Shown here: positions 1-7,807 of the stretch, one piece after another | Numbering within the stretch: the first letter of the stretch is position 1 | Layout: each line of letters begins with the position of its first letter | Source: Candidatus Nitrosopumilus sp. SW | GTDB lineage: Archaea; Thermoproteota; Nitrososphaeria; Nitrososphaerales; Nitrosopumilaceae | DNA: 64,000 nt | Assembly: GCF_006740685.1 (NCBI RefSeq) | Contig: NZ_CP035425.1 | Location: 535,687 to 599,686 of the forward strand | Direction: 5' to 3' | Translations under genes and position numbers: made by a program | Notes under the pieces: generated by a model | The model's input: the letters and a program-made list of their open reading frames with translations, nothing else | The model's database searches: none | Told to the model about the DNA's origin: nothing

Positions 1-591
1 ACCTGTCAAATCTTTTCGTTTTGGAATTCCTTGTTTCATTTTGTGAAATGTTACAGTCATATTACATTTTGTGAAAATGTTTGCAGTTTCGCCTGTCTGA
101 GGATCCAATCCAGATGGGACATCAACAGCAAATTTGTAACAATCAGTTTGATTGATATAATTAATTGCAGATGCATATGGTTCTCGTATTTCTCCAGAAA
201 TACCAGTACCTAAAATCCCATCAACGATTACATCAGGTTTAAAATTAAAATCAGTAGAACCACCGGTCATTAGTTTTACAGAAGGCATTTTTTTCAAAAT
301 AGACCAATTCCAATTACTCTCCTCAGTTTTGATATTTTCAGGATTTCCAAGAAGCATTACAGTAACTTTTGCACCATATCCAGCAAGATGTCTTGCCATA
401 ACTAATCCATCACCACCATTATTTCCCATTCCAGCAAAAATCAAGATATTTTTTGAATCTACGTTTCCAAGTTTTCCAACTAATCTTTTGACTGCAGCAG
501 CACCTGCATTTTCCATCATGAATTTTTTTAAAAATCCCATATCATGACCTTTATTTTCAATATTGTACATTTGTTCAACAGTAATTTCCAT
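1..591 (-). CDS. nnr: NAD(P)H-hydrate epimerase (YjeF N-terminal family), 3' end outside the window
   Basis: Repairs hydrated NAD(P)H by epimerising the R form to the S form. Reading from the ATG at 591, 197 codons stay open to the window edge. The glycine-rich GMGNNGGDG motif lies at residues 54-62 and VDVPSGLD at about 156-163, both characteristic of the YjeF N-terminal Rossmann domain. The frame runs off base 1, so it cannot be seen whether a C-terminal dehydratase domain is fused to it, as in many archaea and bacteria. It is transcribed away from the HxlR gene region on the same strand, about 100 bp downstream of that gene's stop. Confidence 0.88.
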   Translation of the reverse strand, partial: MEITVEQMYNIENKGHDMGFLKKFMMENAGAAAVKRLVGKLGNVDSKNILIFAGMGNNGGDGLVMARHLAGYGAKVTVMLLGNPENIKTEESNWNWSILKKMPSVKLMTGGSTDFNFKPDVIVDGILGTGISGEIREPYASAINYINQTDCYKFAVDVPSGLDPQTGETANIFTKCNMTVTFHKMKQGIPKRKDLTG

Positions 592-691
592 AATTTACCT
601 GAGAATCATATCCAAAATAAGAGCTTTGAAAATACGAAATATGGCTAAAATAGGCTAATTTTTGTAAATTTTCCTAATCTCATTCTAAGGG

Positions 692-1090
692 TTACTGGAG
701 TACAGTTACAGGTTTTTTGAATACTTGTTTGTAATTTCTCTTTTGGCCATCTTTGAAAACAGTTTTTGGATAATGTTTCATGGAAAATGCAGCCATTTGA
801 TCTATAATTCCTTGGAGATCTTTTCCTTTTTTTGTTAATGTATACTCTATTCGTATAGGGGTTTCATCATAGACAGTTCTTTCAATAAGATTTGTTTCTT
901 CTAATTCCTTTAATCTCAAAGAAAGTGTTTTAGGATTGATATTTTCTATTCCCAAAAATTCATTGAATCTAGTTTGATTTCTCATGGCCATATTTCTAAT
1001 AATATGAAATGTGAATTTTTTTCCAATTATTTTAAAAGTATTATCCACTGGACAGTTTTTTATCATGTGTTCTAAAGTGGCATTAGTCAT
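692..1090 (-). CDS. HxlR-family winged-helix transcriptional regulator
   Basis: A 132-residue single-domain DNA-binding protein. An N-terminal CPVD motif (about residues 14-17) precedes a winged helix-turn-helix: the FNEFLGIENINPKTLSLRLKEL-type recognition region (about residues 42-63) followed by a wing ending in EYTLTKKG, typical of HxlR/DUF24. The CPVD cysteine is conserved in the family and is a redox sensor in some members; that role here is inference. It is divergent from a two-gene operon starting at 1237, and the intervening 146 bp hold repeated half-sites that look like its own operator. Confidence 0.85.
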   Translation of the reverse strand: MTNATLEHMIKNCPVDNTFKIIGKKFTFHIIRNMAMRNQTRFNEFLGIENINPKTLSLRLKELEETNLIERTVYDETPIRIEYTLTKKGKDLQGIIDQMAAFSMKHYPKTVFKDGQKRNYKQVFKKPVTVLQ

Positions 1091-1120
1091 GATTATGAAA
1101 TTATCAAAAGTGTATTAATA

Positions 1121-1232
1121 CTTACCTTAGTATAGTTACTAATAAAGAGTAACTAACCTTATAGTAATCAAGTATAGAGTTGTTCCCTTTCTGCTATAAA
1201 TATAGTATTGATAGTAACTAACCTTAGGTAAG
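1121..1232. promoter_or_regulatory. Repeated operator-like elements between HxlR gene and divergent operon
   Basis: The 14-mer AGTAACTAACCTTA occurs directly repeated at 1148-1161 and 1213-1226. TAGTTACT (1133-1140) and AGTAACTA (1148-1155) form a perfect 8-bp inverted repeat. The 20-mer at 1213-1232 (AGTAACTAACCTTAGGTAAG) matches the reverse complement of 1121-1140 at most positions. Three related sites in one divergent intergenic region are best explained as binding sites for the adjacent HxlR dimer; the assignment is inferred from position. Confidence 0.6.
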
Positions 1233-1236
1233 TAAG

Positions 1237-1395
1237 GTGAGAACAACTCAAACAAAAATTGCAGAAAAATCATTTGATGAATTGATTGAAATTTGTAAAG
1301 AATATTCATCAATGGTCGAAGTTATCACAAAAACGTCCCCTACATCAGTTGTTCAAAATCTAACTTCCTTTGAAAATATAGGAGGTGAAACATAG
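1237..1395 (+). CDS. 52-residue small protein of unknown function
   Basis: GTG-initiated ORF of 52 residues beginning MRTTQTKIAEK and ending ENIGGET. It starts 5 bp after the last operator-like repeat. Its final codons contain the GGAGGTG (1381-1387) that serves as ribosome binding site for the next gene, whose ATG (1397) lies 1 base past this stop. It is predicted largely helical with no transmembrane segment, cysteine pair or recognised domain. The tight coupling to the next gene and position immediately behind a putative HxlR operator support it being real. No family recognised. Confidence 0.5.
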   Translation: MRTTQTKIAEKSFDELIEICKEYSSMVEVITKTSPTSVVQNLTSFENIGGET

Positions 1396-1396
1396 T

Positions 1397-1714
1397 ATGG
1401 CATTATTTGGAATATACGGAAGACATGAAATTGACGCTTGCCCAATCAACAACTCCAAAAATAGAGAGATGATGGTAAAAATTGGAAAACGAGATATGAA
1501 AGCAGTCTGCTCTAATTACAAAATCAACAAGATAATTGGCAGATTCCATTCTGCACTAGAACACACATTCTTGTGGATAGTTGATGCAGAAGATCCTCAT
1601 TTAATTCAAAAACTAGCAATGGAAGGAGGAGTTGCAAGCTTCAATGAAGTCAAAATCGTACCACTAATCGAATTTGAAAACGTGGTAGAAATGTTAGAAA
1701 AAATGGACAAATAG
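1397..1714 (+). CDS. Small alpha/beta protein, possibly DUF3303-like, unknown function
   Basis: A 105-residue protein starting MALFGIYGRHEIDACP. I chose the ATG at 1397 rather than an in-frame GTG at 1385 because GGAGGTG at 1381-1387 is a strong ribosome binding site at the right distance. The central FLWIVDAEDPHLIQKL followed by a VKIVPLIEFE strand resembles the ferredoxin-like fold of DUF3303 and related dimeric alpha/beta barrel proteins, but the similarity is loose. It has a cysteine at residue 14. It forms an operon with the 52-residue ORF and is probably under HxlR control. Confidence 0.7.
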   Translation: MALFGIYGRHEIDACPINNSKNREMMVKIGKRDMKAVCSNYKINKIIGRFHSALEHTFLWIVDAEDPHLIQKLAMEGGVASFNEVKIVPLIEFENVVEMLEKMDK

Positions 1715-1720
1715 ACAGGA

Positions 1721-1745
1721 TTTTTTTCCTTCTTTTTCTTTTTTT
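1721..1745 (+). terminator. Pyrimidine-rich terminator after the HxlR-linked operon
   Basis: Within 7 bases of the stop codon at 1714 the plus strand has a run of T with a few interspersed C. Such U-rich tracts without a needed hairpin are the usual archaeal transcription termination signal. Confidence 0.6.
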
Positions 1746-1898
1746 AGATTTGAATCAGTTGAGGTTAAAAATACAATTTTAGGAATAGAGTGTATAGTAT
1801 TCCTAAGAGCTTTGAAAGTAGTAATTATGGCTAAAATATCAATTTCAGACTTGCAAATCAGATACAGAATTTTATGGTAAAAATCATTATTGTGTATA

Positions 1899-3110
1899 AT
1901 GGCCTTTGAATTTGATGTTGTTCCTACAATTATAGGAGTATTGTTTTTGGTCTTACCTGCACTTCTTTTAGGAAGACTATGCGCTCGTTTTAGAATATCC
2001 GAAGTGATCGGATTCGTATTTGCAGGAATTATTTTAGGTCCTACTGCATTAGGAGGAGTAATTCCAATTTTTGAAAAACCCATTGTAGAACTGAACGAAG
2101 TGATGTTAGGATTATGGCAGATTTCTGGAATCATAATTTTGTTTTCTGCGGGATTACACTTTACATTTCATGATCTAATTAAAGCAGGGCCAAAAGCTGC
2201 AATAATTGGGATATTTGGAGTCATTGTTCCTCTAGTGTCAGGATACTTTGTTGTTTTATTGATGGGATATGATTGGACTGTTGCTGTATTGATTGGTGCA
2301 ACACTTAGTGCTACAAGCATTGCAGTGTCTGTTGTAATTTTAGAAGAACTTGGAAAAGAAAAAACCAAAGAAGGAAATATTTTGGTAAATTCTGCCGTAT
2401 TAGATGATGTACTAGGACTTGCGATACTTTCAGCAGTAATTTCTATTGTTGTGATGAAGACAATTCCAACCATAGAATCAGTTGTAATAACTACAATTAC
2501 TGAAATTGGATTTTGGGTATTGATATTGTTAGGGGCAGTATATCTATTACCTAAGATAGTACATGTGGTTTCAAAAACACATCCATCAACGTTAGAAGAT
2601 AGAGGAACAAGACAAGGAGTTGCTTTGGGTTCAGCATTTGGTTTAGCTGCAATTGCAGCTAGTGTTGGATTGAATCCTATTGTTGGAGCATTTGCAGCTG
2701 GAATGGGTTTGGCAGATTCTAAACTAGCAATTCAGGTTCGTGAGTTTGTTGGAAGATTAAAGGTGATTGTAGCTCCTTTATTTTTTGCAGTAATTGGGGC
2801 ACATGTAGATATTACACAGATTTCTTTAATCAATTGGTTTTTGTTCATAGTGATTTTAGTTGTTGCAATATTTTCCAAAGTTCTAGGATGTGGAATTCCT
2901 GCATCAATTTTACTAAAAAGCAAGAAAAGCGGTTTTCTAATTGGATATGGAATGATATCTAGGGGAGAAGTTGCGTTTATTGTTGCAGGAATTGGATTAG
3001 CATTTCAGGTTCTTTCAGATGAGATTTACTCTACAATTATCTTTGTGATTTTAGCAACAATTTTCATTGCGCCAATATTGCTTAGAAAGTCATTCAAATC
3101 AATTGAATAA
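1899..3110 (+). CDS. Kef-type cation:proton antiporter (CPA2 family membrane domain)
   Basis: A 403-residue polytopic membrane protein made almost entirely of hydrophobic helices, ending a few residues after the last one, so there is no cytosolic TrkA-N regulatory domain as in full KefB/C. Visible family features include the N-terminal LCARFRISEVIGFVFAG helix, the LSATSIAVSV segment and GLADSKLAIQVREFVGRLK. It likely exchanges Na+ or K+ for H+. The ATG at 1899 is preferred over an in-frame TTG at 1890. It is flanked on both sides by a similar CCTAAGAG-containing element (see findings). Confidence 0.88.
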   Translation: MAFEFDVVPTIIGVLFLVLPALLLGRLCARFRISEVIGFVFAGIILGPTALGGVIPIFEKPIVELNEVMLGLWQISGIIILFSAGLHFTFHDLIKAGPKAAIIGIFGVIVPLVSGYFVVLLMGYDWTVAVLIGATLSATSIAVSVVILEELGKEKTKEGNILVNSAVLDDVLGLAILSAVISIVVMKTIPTIESVVITTITEIGFWVLILLGAVYLLPKIVHVVSKTHPSTLEDRGTRQGVALGSAFGLAAIAASVGLNPIVGAFAAGMGLADSKLAIQVREFVGRLKVIVAPLFFAVIGAHVDITQISLINWFLFIVILVVAIFSKVLGCGIPASILLKSKKSGFLIGYGMISRGEVAFIVAGIGLAFQVLSDEIYSTIIFVILATIFIAPILLRKSFKSIE

Positions 3111-3111
3111 T

Positions 3112-3133
3112 TTTCTGAACTGTTTTTCAGAAA
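3112..3133. terminator. Hairpin after the antiporter gene
   Basis: TTTCTGA at 3112-3118 and TCAGAAA at 3127-3133 form a perfect 7-bp stem around an 8-base T-rich loop, starting 2 bases after the antiporter stop codon. Confidence 0.45.
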
Positions 3134-3198
3134 TAGAACAAACATTCTTCCTAAGAGTTTAGAAAACGGCTTTATCCGGGTTATTACAAACATCAGAT

Positions 3199-3813
3199 AT
3201 GACATTAAAAAATGTAAAACCATCACTTAACAAAATTGCAAAGTCTTTAGGCGATGTTCAAGATTCAAGAGAATTTTTATTAAAAAATACCAGAGAAATT
3301 ATTGTTCTTTGTAGCAGATCAATAATTGCAGTTCATAAAAATGACACAAAGACAGGAAAAAGTAATCTAAAAAAAGCAGACATATTATTAAAAAAATACA
3401 AGAAAAAAGCAACAGGAGATCTTAGAAGATATATCATTACATCTGAACAGGAATTTGTAGAGGCAGCATGTCTAATTGCAGTTGTAGAGAAAAAAGAAAT
3501 CCCATCAGATAAAAAATTAGATGTCATGCCAGAATCATACGTTTTAGGATTACTGGATTGTGTTGGAGAGCTAAAGAGAATGACATTTGACAAGATAAGA
3601 ATTGGTGAAATTGAAGAAGCCACAAGAATTTTTGAAATAATGGAAAACTTGTATCTTCAACTTTACACTTTCTCAATGTACGATAAAGTTGTAAAAGAAG
3701 CTAGAAGAAAAATTGATGTGAATAGGATTTTAGTCGAGGATGTTAGATCTGCAATTACTGAAGAAAAGAGAAGAACAGAATTAATCAAAACATTACAAAA
3801 ATTTCAAAAATAG
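3199..3813 (+). CDS. Archaeal translin-family protein
   Basis: A 204-residue all-helical protein. The pattern of an N-terminal helix with REFLLKNTREIIVLCSRSI, mid-protein RRYIITSEQEFVEAACL and a late YVLGLLDCVGELKR helix matches archaeal translin, a relative of eukaryotic translin/TRAX that forms ring oligomers and binds or cleaves RNA. The EFVEA motif supplies acidic residues of the type used by catalytic TRAX-like subunits. A CTTTATCC TATA-like box lies about 30 bp upstream of the ATG. The precise substrate is unknown. Confidence 0.78.
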   Translation: MTLKNVKPSLNKIAKSLGDVQDSREFLLKNTREIIVLCSRSIIAVHKNDTKTGKSNLKKADILLKKYKKKATGDLRRYIITSEQEFVEAACLIAVVEKKEIPSDKKLDVMPESYVLGLLDCVGELKRMTFDKIRIGEIEEATRIFEIMENLYLQLYTFSMYDKVVKEARRKIDVNRILVEDVRSAITEEKRRTELIKTLQKFQK

Positions 3814-3827
3814 TTTTCAAATTTGTA

Positions 3828-3912
3828 TGCGGGCGATGGGATTTGAACCCACGAACTCCTGAGAGACTAGCCCCTCAAGCTAGCGCCTTTGGCCAGGCTG
3901 GGCGACGCCCGC
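3828..3912 (-). tRNA. tRNA-Leu (anticodon GAG)
   Basis: The minus strand folds into a class II tRNA: a 7-bp acceptor stem GCGGGCG (3912-3906) with CGCCCGC (3835-3829), anticodon stem CTAGC/GCTAG around TTGAGGG (anticodon GAG), a long variable arm and the T loop TTCAAAT. Discriminator A is at 3828; CCA is not encoded and there is no intron. Its TATA box (3933-3942) is shared with rpoN. Confidence 0.95.
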
Positions 3913-3932
3913 AAAGAAATTTCCATGTATGG

Positions 3933-3942
3933 TTTTTATAAT
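3933..3942. promoter_or_regulatory. Shared bidirectional TATA element for tRNA-Leu and rpoN
   Basis: TTTTTATAAT is AT-symmetric. Its centre is about 26 bp from the tRNA-Leu 5' end (3912, minus strand) and about 27 bp from the rpoN ATG (3965, plus strand). Both distances match the archaeal TATA-to-start spacing, so one element may serve both directions, with rpoN leaderless. Confidence 0.55.
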
Positions 3943-3964
3943 CCTTGATTACTTTTTCGTTCGT

Positions 3965-4201
3965 ATGTTAATTCCTGTTAGATGTTTTACGTGTGGAAAT
4001 CTGATTGCTGACAAATATGATGATTATCAAAATAAAATCAAAGCTGGAGAAGATCCAGAGAAAACTCTAGATTCCGTTGGAGTTGAGAGATATTGTTGTA
4101 GAAGGATGTTACTAACTACTGTTGAAACAATTCAACAAGTAATTCCATTCTATGAAGCAATTCAGAGAAGAAAGCAAGAAGTTCAATCTGAGTTAGAATA
4201 A
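3965..4201 (+). CDS. rpoN: DNA-directed RNA polymerase subunit N (Rpb10 homologue)
   Basis: A 78-residue small zinc subunit of archaeal RNA polymerase. It begins MLIPVRCFTCG, the invariant start of the family, and has the second zinc pair in RYCCRRM (about residues 43-49). The ATG at 3965 is chosen because the family always begins with this sequence; upstream in-frame codons would place non-homologous residues in front. It opens a run of rpoN, enolase and S2 genes, an arrangement common in archaea. The enolase start lies one base past its stop. Confidence 0.96.
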   Translation: MLIPVRCFTCGNLIADKYDDYQNKIKAGEDPEKTLDSVGVERYCCRRMLLTTVETIQQVIPFYEAIQRRKQEVQSELE

Positions 4202-4202
4202 C

Positions 4203-5441
4203 TTGGCCAAGATCACTTCAATTGAAGGACGTATTCTATACAATAGTAGAGGAAGTAAAACAATAGAAGTAGATGTTGAATCTGATGGAAAATACTTGGG
4301 AAGAGTTTGCGCTCCATCAGGTGCAAGCGTTGGAAAATATGAGGCAGTAAGTTTTCGTAATGGAAAACCTGAAGAGAGCCTTCAAATCTTAAAAGAAAAT
4401 TCTCAAAAATTTATTGGTTTAGAGTCATCAGATCTAAAAGGAATCCACGATACTCTGAAAAGTTTTGATAATTCATCAAACTATTCTGAAATCGGAGGAG
4501 CACTTGCTTTTGCAGTAACAATTGCATCCATGGAATCAGCCTCAAAAGCACTCGAACAGCCACTATTCAAAACACTATCAAATGAATCATCATTCAAATT
4601 TCCATTTCCTTTAGGAAACATCTTAGGAGGAGGAGCTCATGCAGGACCAGGTACACCAGATATTCAAGAAATTTTGATTTGTGCAACAGGTGCAAAAAAT
4701 ATTGAAGAGGCAATTGAAACAAACTTAGCAGTACATAAAGAATTACGTAGTGTTTTAGAAAAAGAGGATCCTAACTTTACAAATGGAAGAGGAGATGAAG
4801 GAGGATGGGCACCGAAATTAGAAAATCAAAAAGCATTAGAAGTTTCGGCAAAAGCTTGCGAAAACTTGGGATTTACTTTAGGAAAAGAAGTATCATTAGG
4901 AGTTGATTTTGCATCATCAACACAATGGAATGAAGAAAAATCAAAATATGTTTATGATAGAGCAGGTTTTGAAAATACAACATCAGAACAAATTGATTTT
5001 GCAGCAGACATTATTGAAAAATTCAAATTAATTTATGCAGAAGATGCAGTTCATGAAGAAGCATTTGAAGACATGTCAGAATTAACAGCTAAATTTCCAA
5101 ATACTTTGATTACAGGAGATGACCTGACAGTTACAAACAAAGGTATTCTTTCAAAAGCCATTGAGATGAAATCATGTAATGCTGCAATTTTAAAAGTTAA
5201 TCAAGCAGGAAGTCTTTTTGATGCTCTAGAATTTGCAAATCTAGCAAATGAGAACAATATCAGATTAATCACATCACACAGATCAGGCGAATCTACAGAT
5301 TCACAAATTTCCCATATTGGTCTTGCAACAAAGTCAAAAATGCTCAAAGTTGGCGTTGTAGGAGGGGAAAGAGTGGCAAAATTAAACGAATTATTACGCC
5401 TATCAGAGCATGATTTAATACGCGGTATGGCAGAGATTTAA
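4203..5441 (+). CDS. eno: Enolase
   Basis: Interconverts 2-phosphoglycerate and phosphoenolpyruvate in gluconeogenesis/glycolysis. The 412-residue protein has the N-terminal RILYNSRGSKTIEVDV, loop motif PSGASVGKYEA, Mg-binding acidic residues in LGVDFASS, YAEDAVHEEA and TGDDLTVTN, the catalytic lysine region AAILKVNQAGS and the SHRSGESTD signature. Initiation is at TTG (4203), giving MAKITSIEGR, one base after rpoN, so translation is probably coupled. Length is normal for archaeal enolase. Confidence 0.97.
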   Translation: MAKITSIEGRILYNSRGSKTIEVDVESDGKYLGRVCAPSGASVGKYEAVSFRNGKPEESLQILKENSQKFIGLESSDLKGIHDTLKSFDNSSNYSEIGGALAFAVTIASMESASKALEQPLFKTLSNESSFKFPFPLGNILGGGAHAGPGTPDIQEILICATGAKNIEEAIETNLAVHKELRSVLEKEDPNFTNGRGDEGGWAPKLENQKALEVSAKACENLGFTLGKEVSLGVDFASSTQWNEEKSKYVYDRAGFENTTSEQIDFAADIIEKFKLIYAEDAVHEEAFEDMSELTAKFPNTLITGDDLTVTNKGILSKAIEMKSCNAAILKVNQAGSLFDALEFANLANENNIRLITSHRSGESTDSQISHIGLATKSKMLKVGVVGGERVAKLNELLRLSEHDLIRGMAEI

Positions 5442-5448
5442 AATCGCT

Positions 5449-6072
5449 ATGAGTCAACAAGCAGAAACAACAGACATCAAGAAGAAGATCCTATCTACAG
5501 GAATCAGAGTAGGTACTCAAGTTAAAACAAAATTCATGAAACCATTCATCACCAAGGCCAGTCCAGAGGGACTCTACATGCTTGATTTAGATATTACACT
5601 AGACAAGATTAAGACTGCAGCCAAATTCATCAACAGATTAGGGGTAGAAAATCTCATTGTTTGTTCAGGCAGACAATATGCAGAAACACCAATTGAAAAA
5701 TTCTGTGAAACATTAGGTTCTAAAAAATTACTGGGAAGATTTATGCCAGGAACCTTGACAAATCCATCACTGCCATATTACATTGAACCAAAATTAGTTT
5801 TAATTTCAGATCCTCAAGTTGACGAACAAGCAATAACTGAGGCAACTAATGCAGGCATTCCAGTAATTGGAATTGCAAATACAGACAACATAACATCAAA
5901 TATCGATGTAATCATTCCAGCAAATAACAGAGGAAGAAAAGCATTAGCTACAGTTTATTGGTTATTGGTACGTCAAATTCTCATTGAAAAAGGAGAATTA
6001 AAAGAAGATGATCCAATGAACATTGAAATTGATGATTTTGAAACAAAGATTACCGAAGAGGAAATCGAATAA
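5449..6072 (+). CDS. rpsB: 30S ribosomal protein uS2
   Basis: A 207-residue small-subunit ribosomal protein with the archaeal/eukaryotic S2 pattern: GLYMLDLDITLDKIKTAAKF, then RFMPGTLTNP (about residues 95-104) and the late ISDPQVDEQAITEA and IPVIGIANTDN strands. The C-terminus is acidic (EEEIE). It follows enolase by 7 bases, consistent with one transcript starting before rpoN. Confidence 0.96.
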   Translation: MSQQAETTDIKKKILSTGIRVGTQVKTKFMKPFITKASPEGLYMLDLDITLDKIKTAAKFINRLGVENLIVCSGRQYAETPIEKFCETLGSKKLLGRFMPGTLTNPSLPYYIEPKLVLISDPQVDEQAITEATNAGIPVIGIANTDNITSNIDVIIPANNRGRKALATVYWLLVRQILIEKGELKEDDPMNIEIDDFETKITEEEIE

Positions 6073-6098
6073 ATAAATCAAAAACTTAAAGTGTTTAG

Positions 6099-7040
6099 TT
6101 GAAATCAAAAGCATCTGCTCCAGGAAAAGTTATTCTTTTTGGAGAACATTTTGTTGTGTATGGAGTAAAAGCAATTCTTTGTGCAATTAACAAAAGAATT
6201 ACAGTTACTGCAGAAGAGATTAGTGAAAGAAAAATTTCAATCAAATCCAATATAGGTGAACTTGAATTAGAACCAAACAAAGAAATTTTAGAAATTGATT
6301 CACCACTAAAACCATTTTATTATTTAGCAGATAAAATAATTCAGAATAAAAATTCTGGAATCAAGATAGAGGTAGAATCAGATATTCCATTAGGAGTTGG
6401 CTTAGGTTCATCATCTGCTTGTTGTGTAGCAGGGGCAGCCGCAATTTCAAAATTGTTTAAAGATATTTCAAGGGAAGAGATTTTAAAACTTGCAATAGAG
6501 GCTGAAAAAACAATTTTTCAAAACACTTCAGGTGCAGATTGTACCGTTTGTACTTTTGGAGGATTAATGGAATATGACAAGAAAAATGGATTTTCCAAAA
6601 TTGAATCTGAGGCTAATTTTCATCTAGTTATTGCAAATTCAAATGTTGAACACTCAACAGAAAGTGTTGTGGCAGAAGTAAGAAAATTCAAAGAGAATAA
6701 TGAAAATGAATTTTCAAAATTATGTGAAGATGAATCAGATCTAATAGAAGATGTATTAGGATTGCTCAAAGAGAATAATGTTAAAGATTTAGGTCAAAAA
6801 GCAATTCAAAATCAAGAATATCTGGAGAGAATTGGAGTTTCAAATGATAAACTCAGAAACATGATTCAGATTGGACAAAAAGCATCATTTGGAGCAAAAA
6901 TCACAGGGGCTGGTGGAGGAGGTTGTATTTTTGCCCTCACGGATGAATCAAATTTAGAAAACACCATAAAAGAATTCAATGAAAAAAAATACGAATGTTT
7001 TTCTGTAAAAATTGATTTCAAAGGACTGGATACTTTTTAA
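6099..7040 (+). CDS. mvk: Mevalonate kinase
   Basis: Phosphorylates mevalonate to mevalonate 5-phosphate for isoprenoid lipid synthesis. It is a 313-residue GHMP kinase with PGKVILFGEHFVVYG (about residues 8-22), the ATP-binding GLGSSSA (101-107) and the C-terminal KITGAGGGGC motif. Translation starts at TTG (6099); the sequence immediately becomes homologous (KSKASAPGKV). It begins the run mevalonate kinase, isopentenyl phosphate kinase, IDI, prenyl synthase, which supports the modified archaeal mevalonate pathway. Confidence 0.95.
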   Translation: MKSKASAPGKVILFGEHFVVYGVKAILCAINKRITVTAEEISERKISIKSNIGELELEPNKEILEIDSPLKPFYYLADKIIQNKNSGIKIEVESDIPLGVGLGSSSACCVAGAAAISKLFKDISREEILKLAIEAEKTIFQNTSGADCTVCTFGGLMEYDKKNGFSKIESEANFHLVIANSNVEHSTESVVAEVRKFKENNENEFSKLCEDESDLIEDVLGLLKENNVKDLGQKAIQNQEYLERIGVSNDKLRNMIQIGQKASFGAKITGAGGGGCIFALTDESNLENTIKEFNEKKYECFSVKIDFKGLDTF

Positions 7041-7063
7041 TTATATAGATAATTTGGAACAAC

Positions 7064-7807
7064 ATGATTCTCATAAAATTAGGCGGCTCAATTATTACAA
7101 ATAAAGAAAAACCACTATCTGCAAGAAGAAAAACAATAGACAGTCTGGCAAAGAGCCTCAAAAAGATCAATGAGTCAATAGCAATAGTTCACGGCGGAGG
7201 GTCTTATGGACATTATTGGTCTGTCAAATACGACATGCATACTAAAGAAAGAAAATATGATTTGAGAGGAGTTTCAATTGTAAAAAATTCCATGATAGAA
7301 CTAAATAAAATAATTCTAGATTCATTTCTAAAAAATAAATTAAATCCATATTGTCTACCACCTACAGATTTTATGACAGGAAACAAACCAATAACAAAAA
7401 AAGTAAAAGAAGTCGAAAAAATTTCAAAATCAGGCTTGATTCCAGTGACTTTTGGAGATGCATTATGGTATGGACAAAATAAGACATTCATTTTATCAGG
7501 AGATAAAATAATGACTCATTTTGCGAAAATCCTAAAACCCAAACTTTGTATTTTTGCTTTAAATGAAGATGGGGTATATTCTGATCTTAAATCAAAAAAA
7601 CTAATTTACGAATTAAAAGGAGAACTCCCATTGATTTCTGAAAATAAAATGGATGTGACAGGAGGAATGACAAGAAAAATTGAAGAAGCATCAAAAATTT
7701 CAAGGATGGGAATGAATGTATTTTTTGTAAATGGAAACAAACCTGAAAGAATCGTGAAAGCGATTAAAAATAGGAAATTCGAAGGAACACTGTTTAGAGG
7801 AAAATAA
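7064..7807 (+). CDS. Isopentenyl phosphate kinase
   Basis: Phosphorylates isopentenyl phosphate to isopentenyl diphosphate, the last step of the archaeal modified mevalonate pathway. The 247-residue amino-acid-kinase fold protein has LGGSIIT near the N-terminus and VHGGGSYGHYW (about residues 43-53), where the histidine after GGGS/YG is the family's catalytic and diagnostic residue. LSGDKIMTHFA and the C-terminal DVTGGMTRKIEEA motifs also fit. Its last base overlaps the ATG of idi, so the two are translationally coupled. Confidence 0.93.
   Translation: MILIKLGGSIITNKEKPLSARRKTIDSLAKSLKKINESIAIVHGGGSYGHYWSVKYDMHTKERKYDLRGVSIVKNSMIELNKIILDSFLKNKLNPYCLPPTDFMTGNKPITKKVKEVEKISKSGLIPVTFGDALWYGQNKTFILSGDKIMTHFAKILKPKLCIFALNEDGVYSDLKSKKLIYELKGELPLISENKMDVTGGMTRKIEEASKISRMGMNVFFVNGNKPERIVKAIKNRKFEGTLFRGK

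Noticed and set aside
1827-1880. 17-codon ORF (MAKISISDLQIRYRILW) before the antiporter
   Set aside because: No ribosome site, and its first codons belong to a sequence also seen at 642 out of coding context; likely part of a regulatory repeat.
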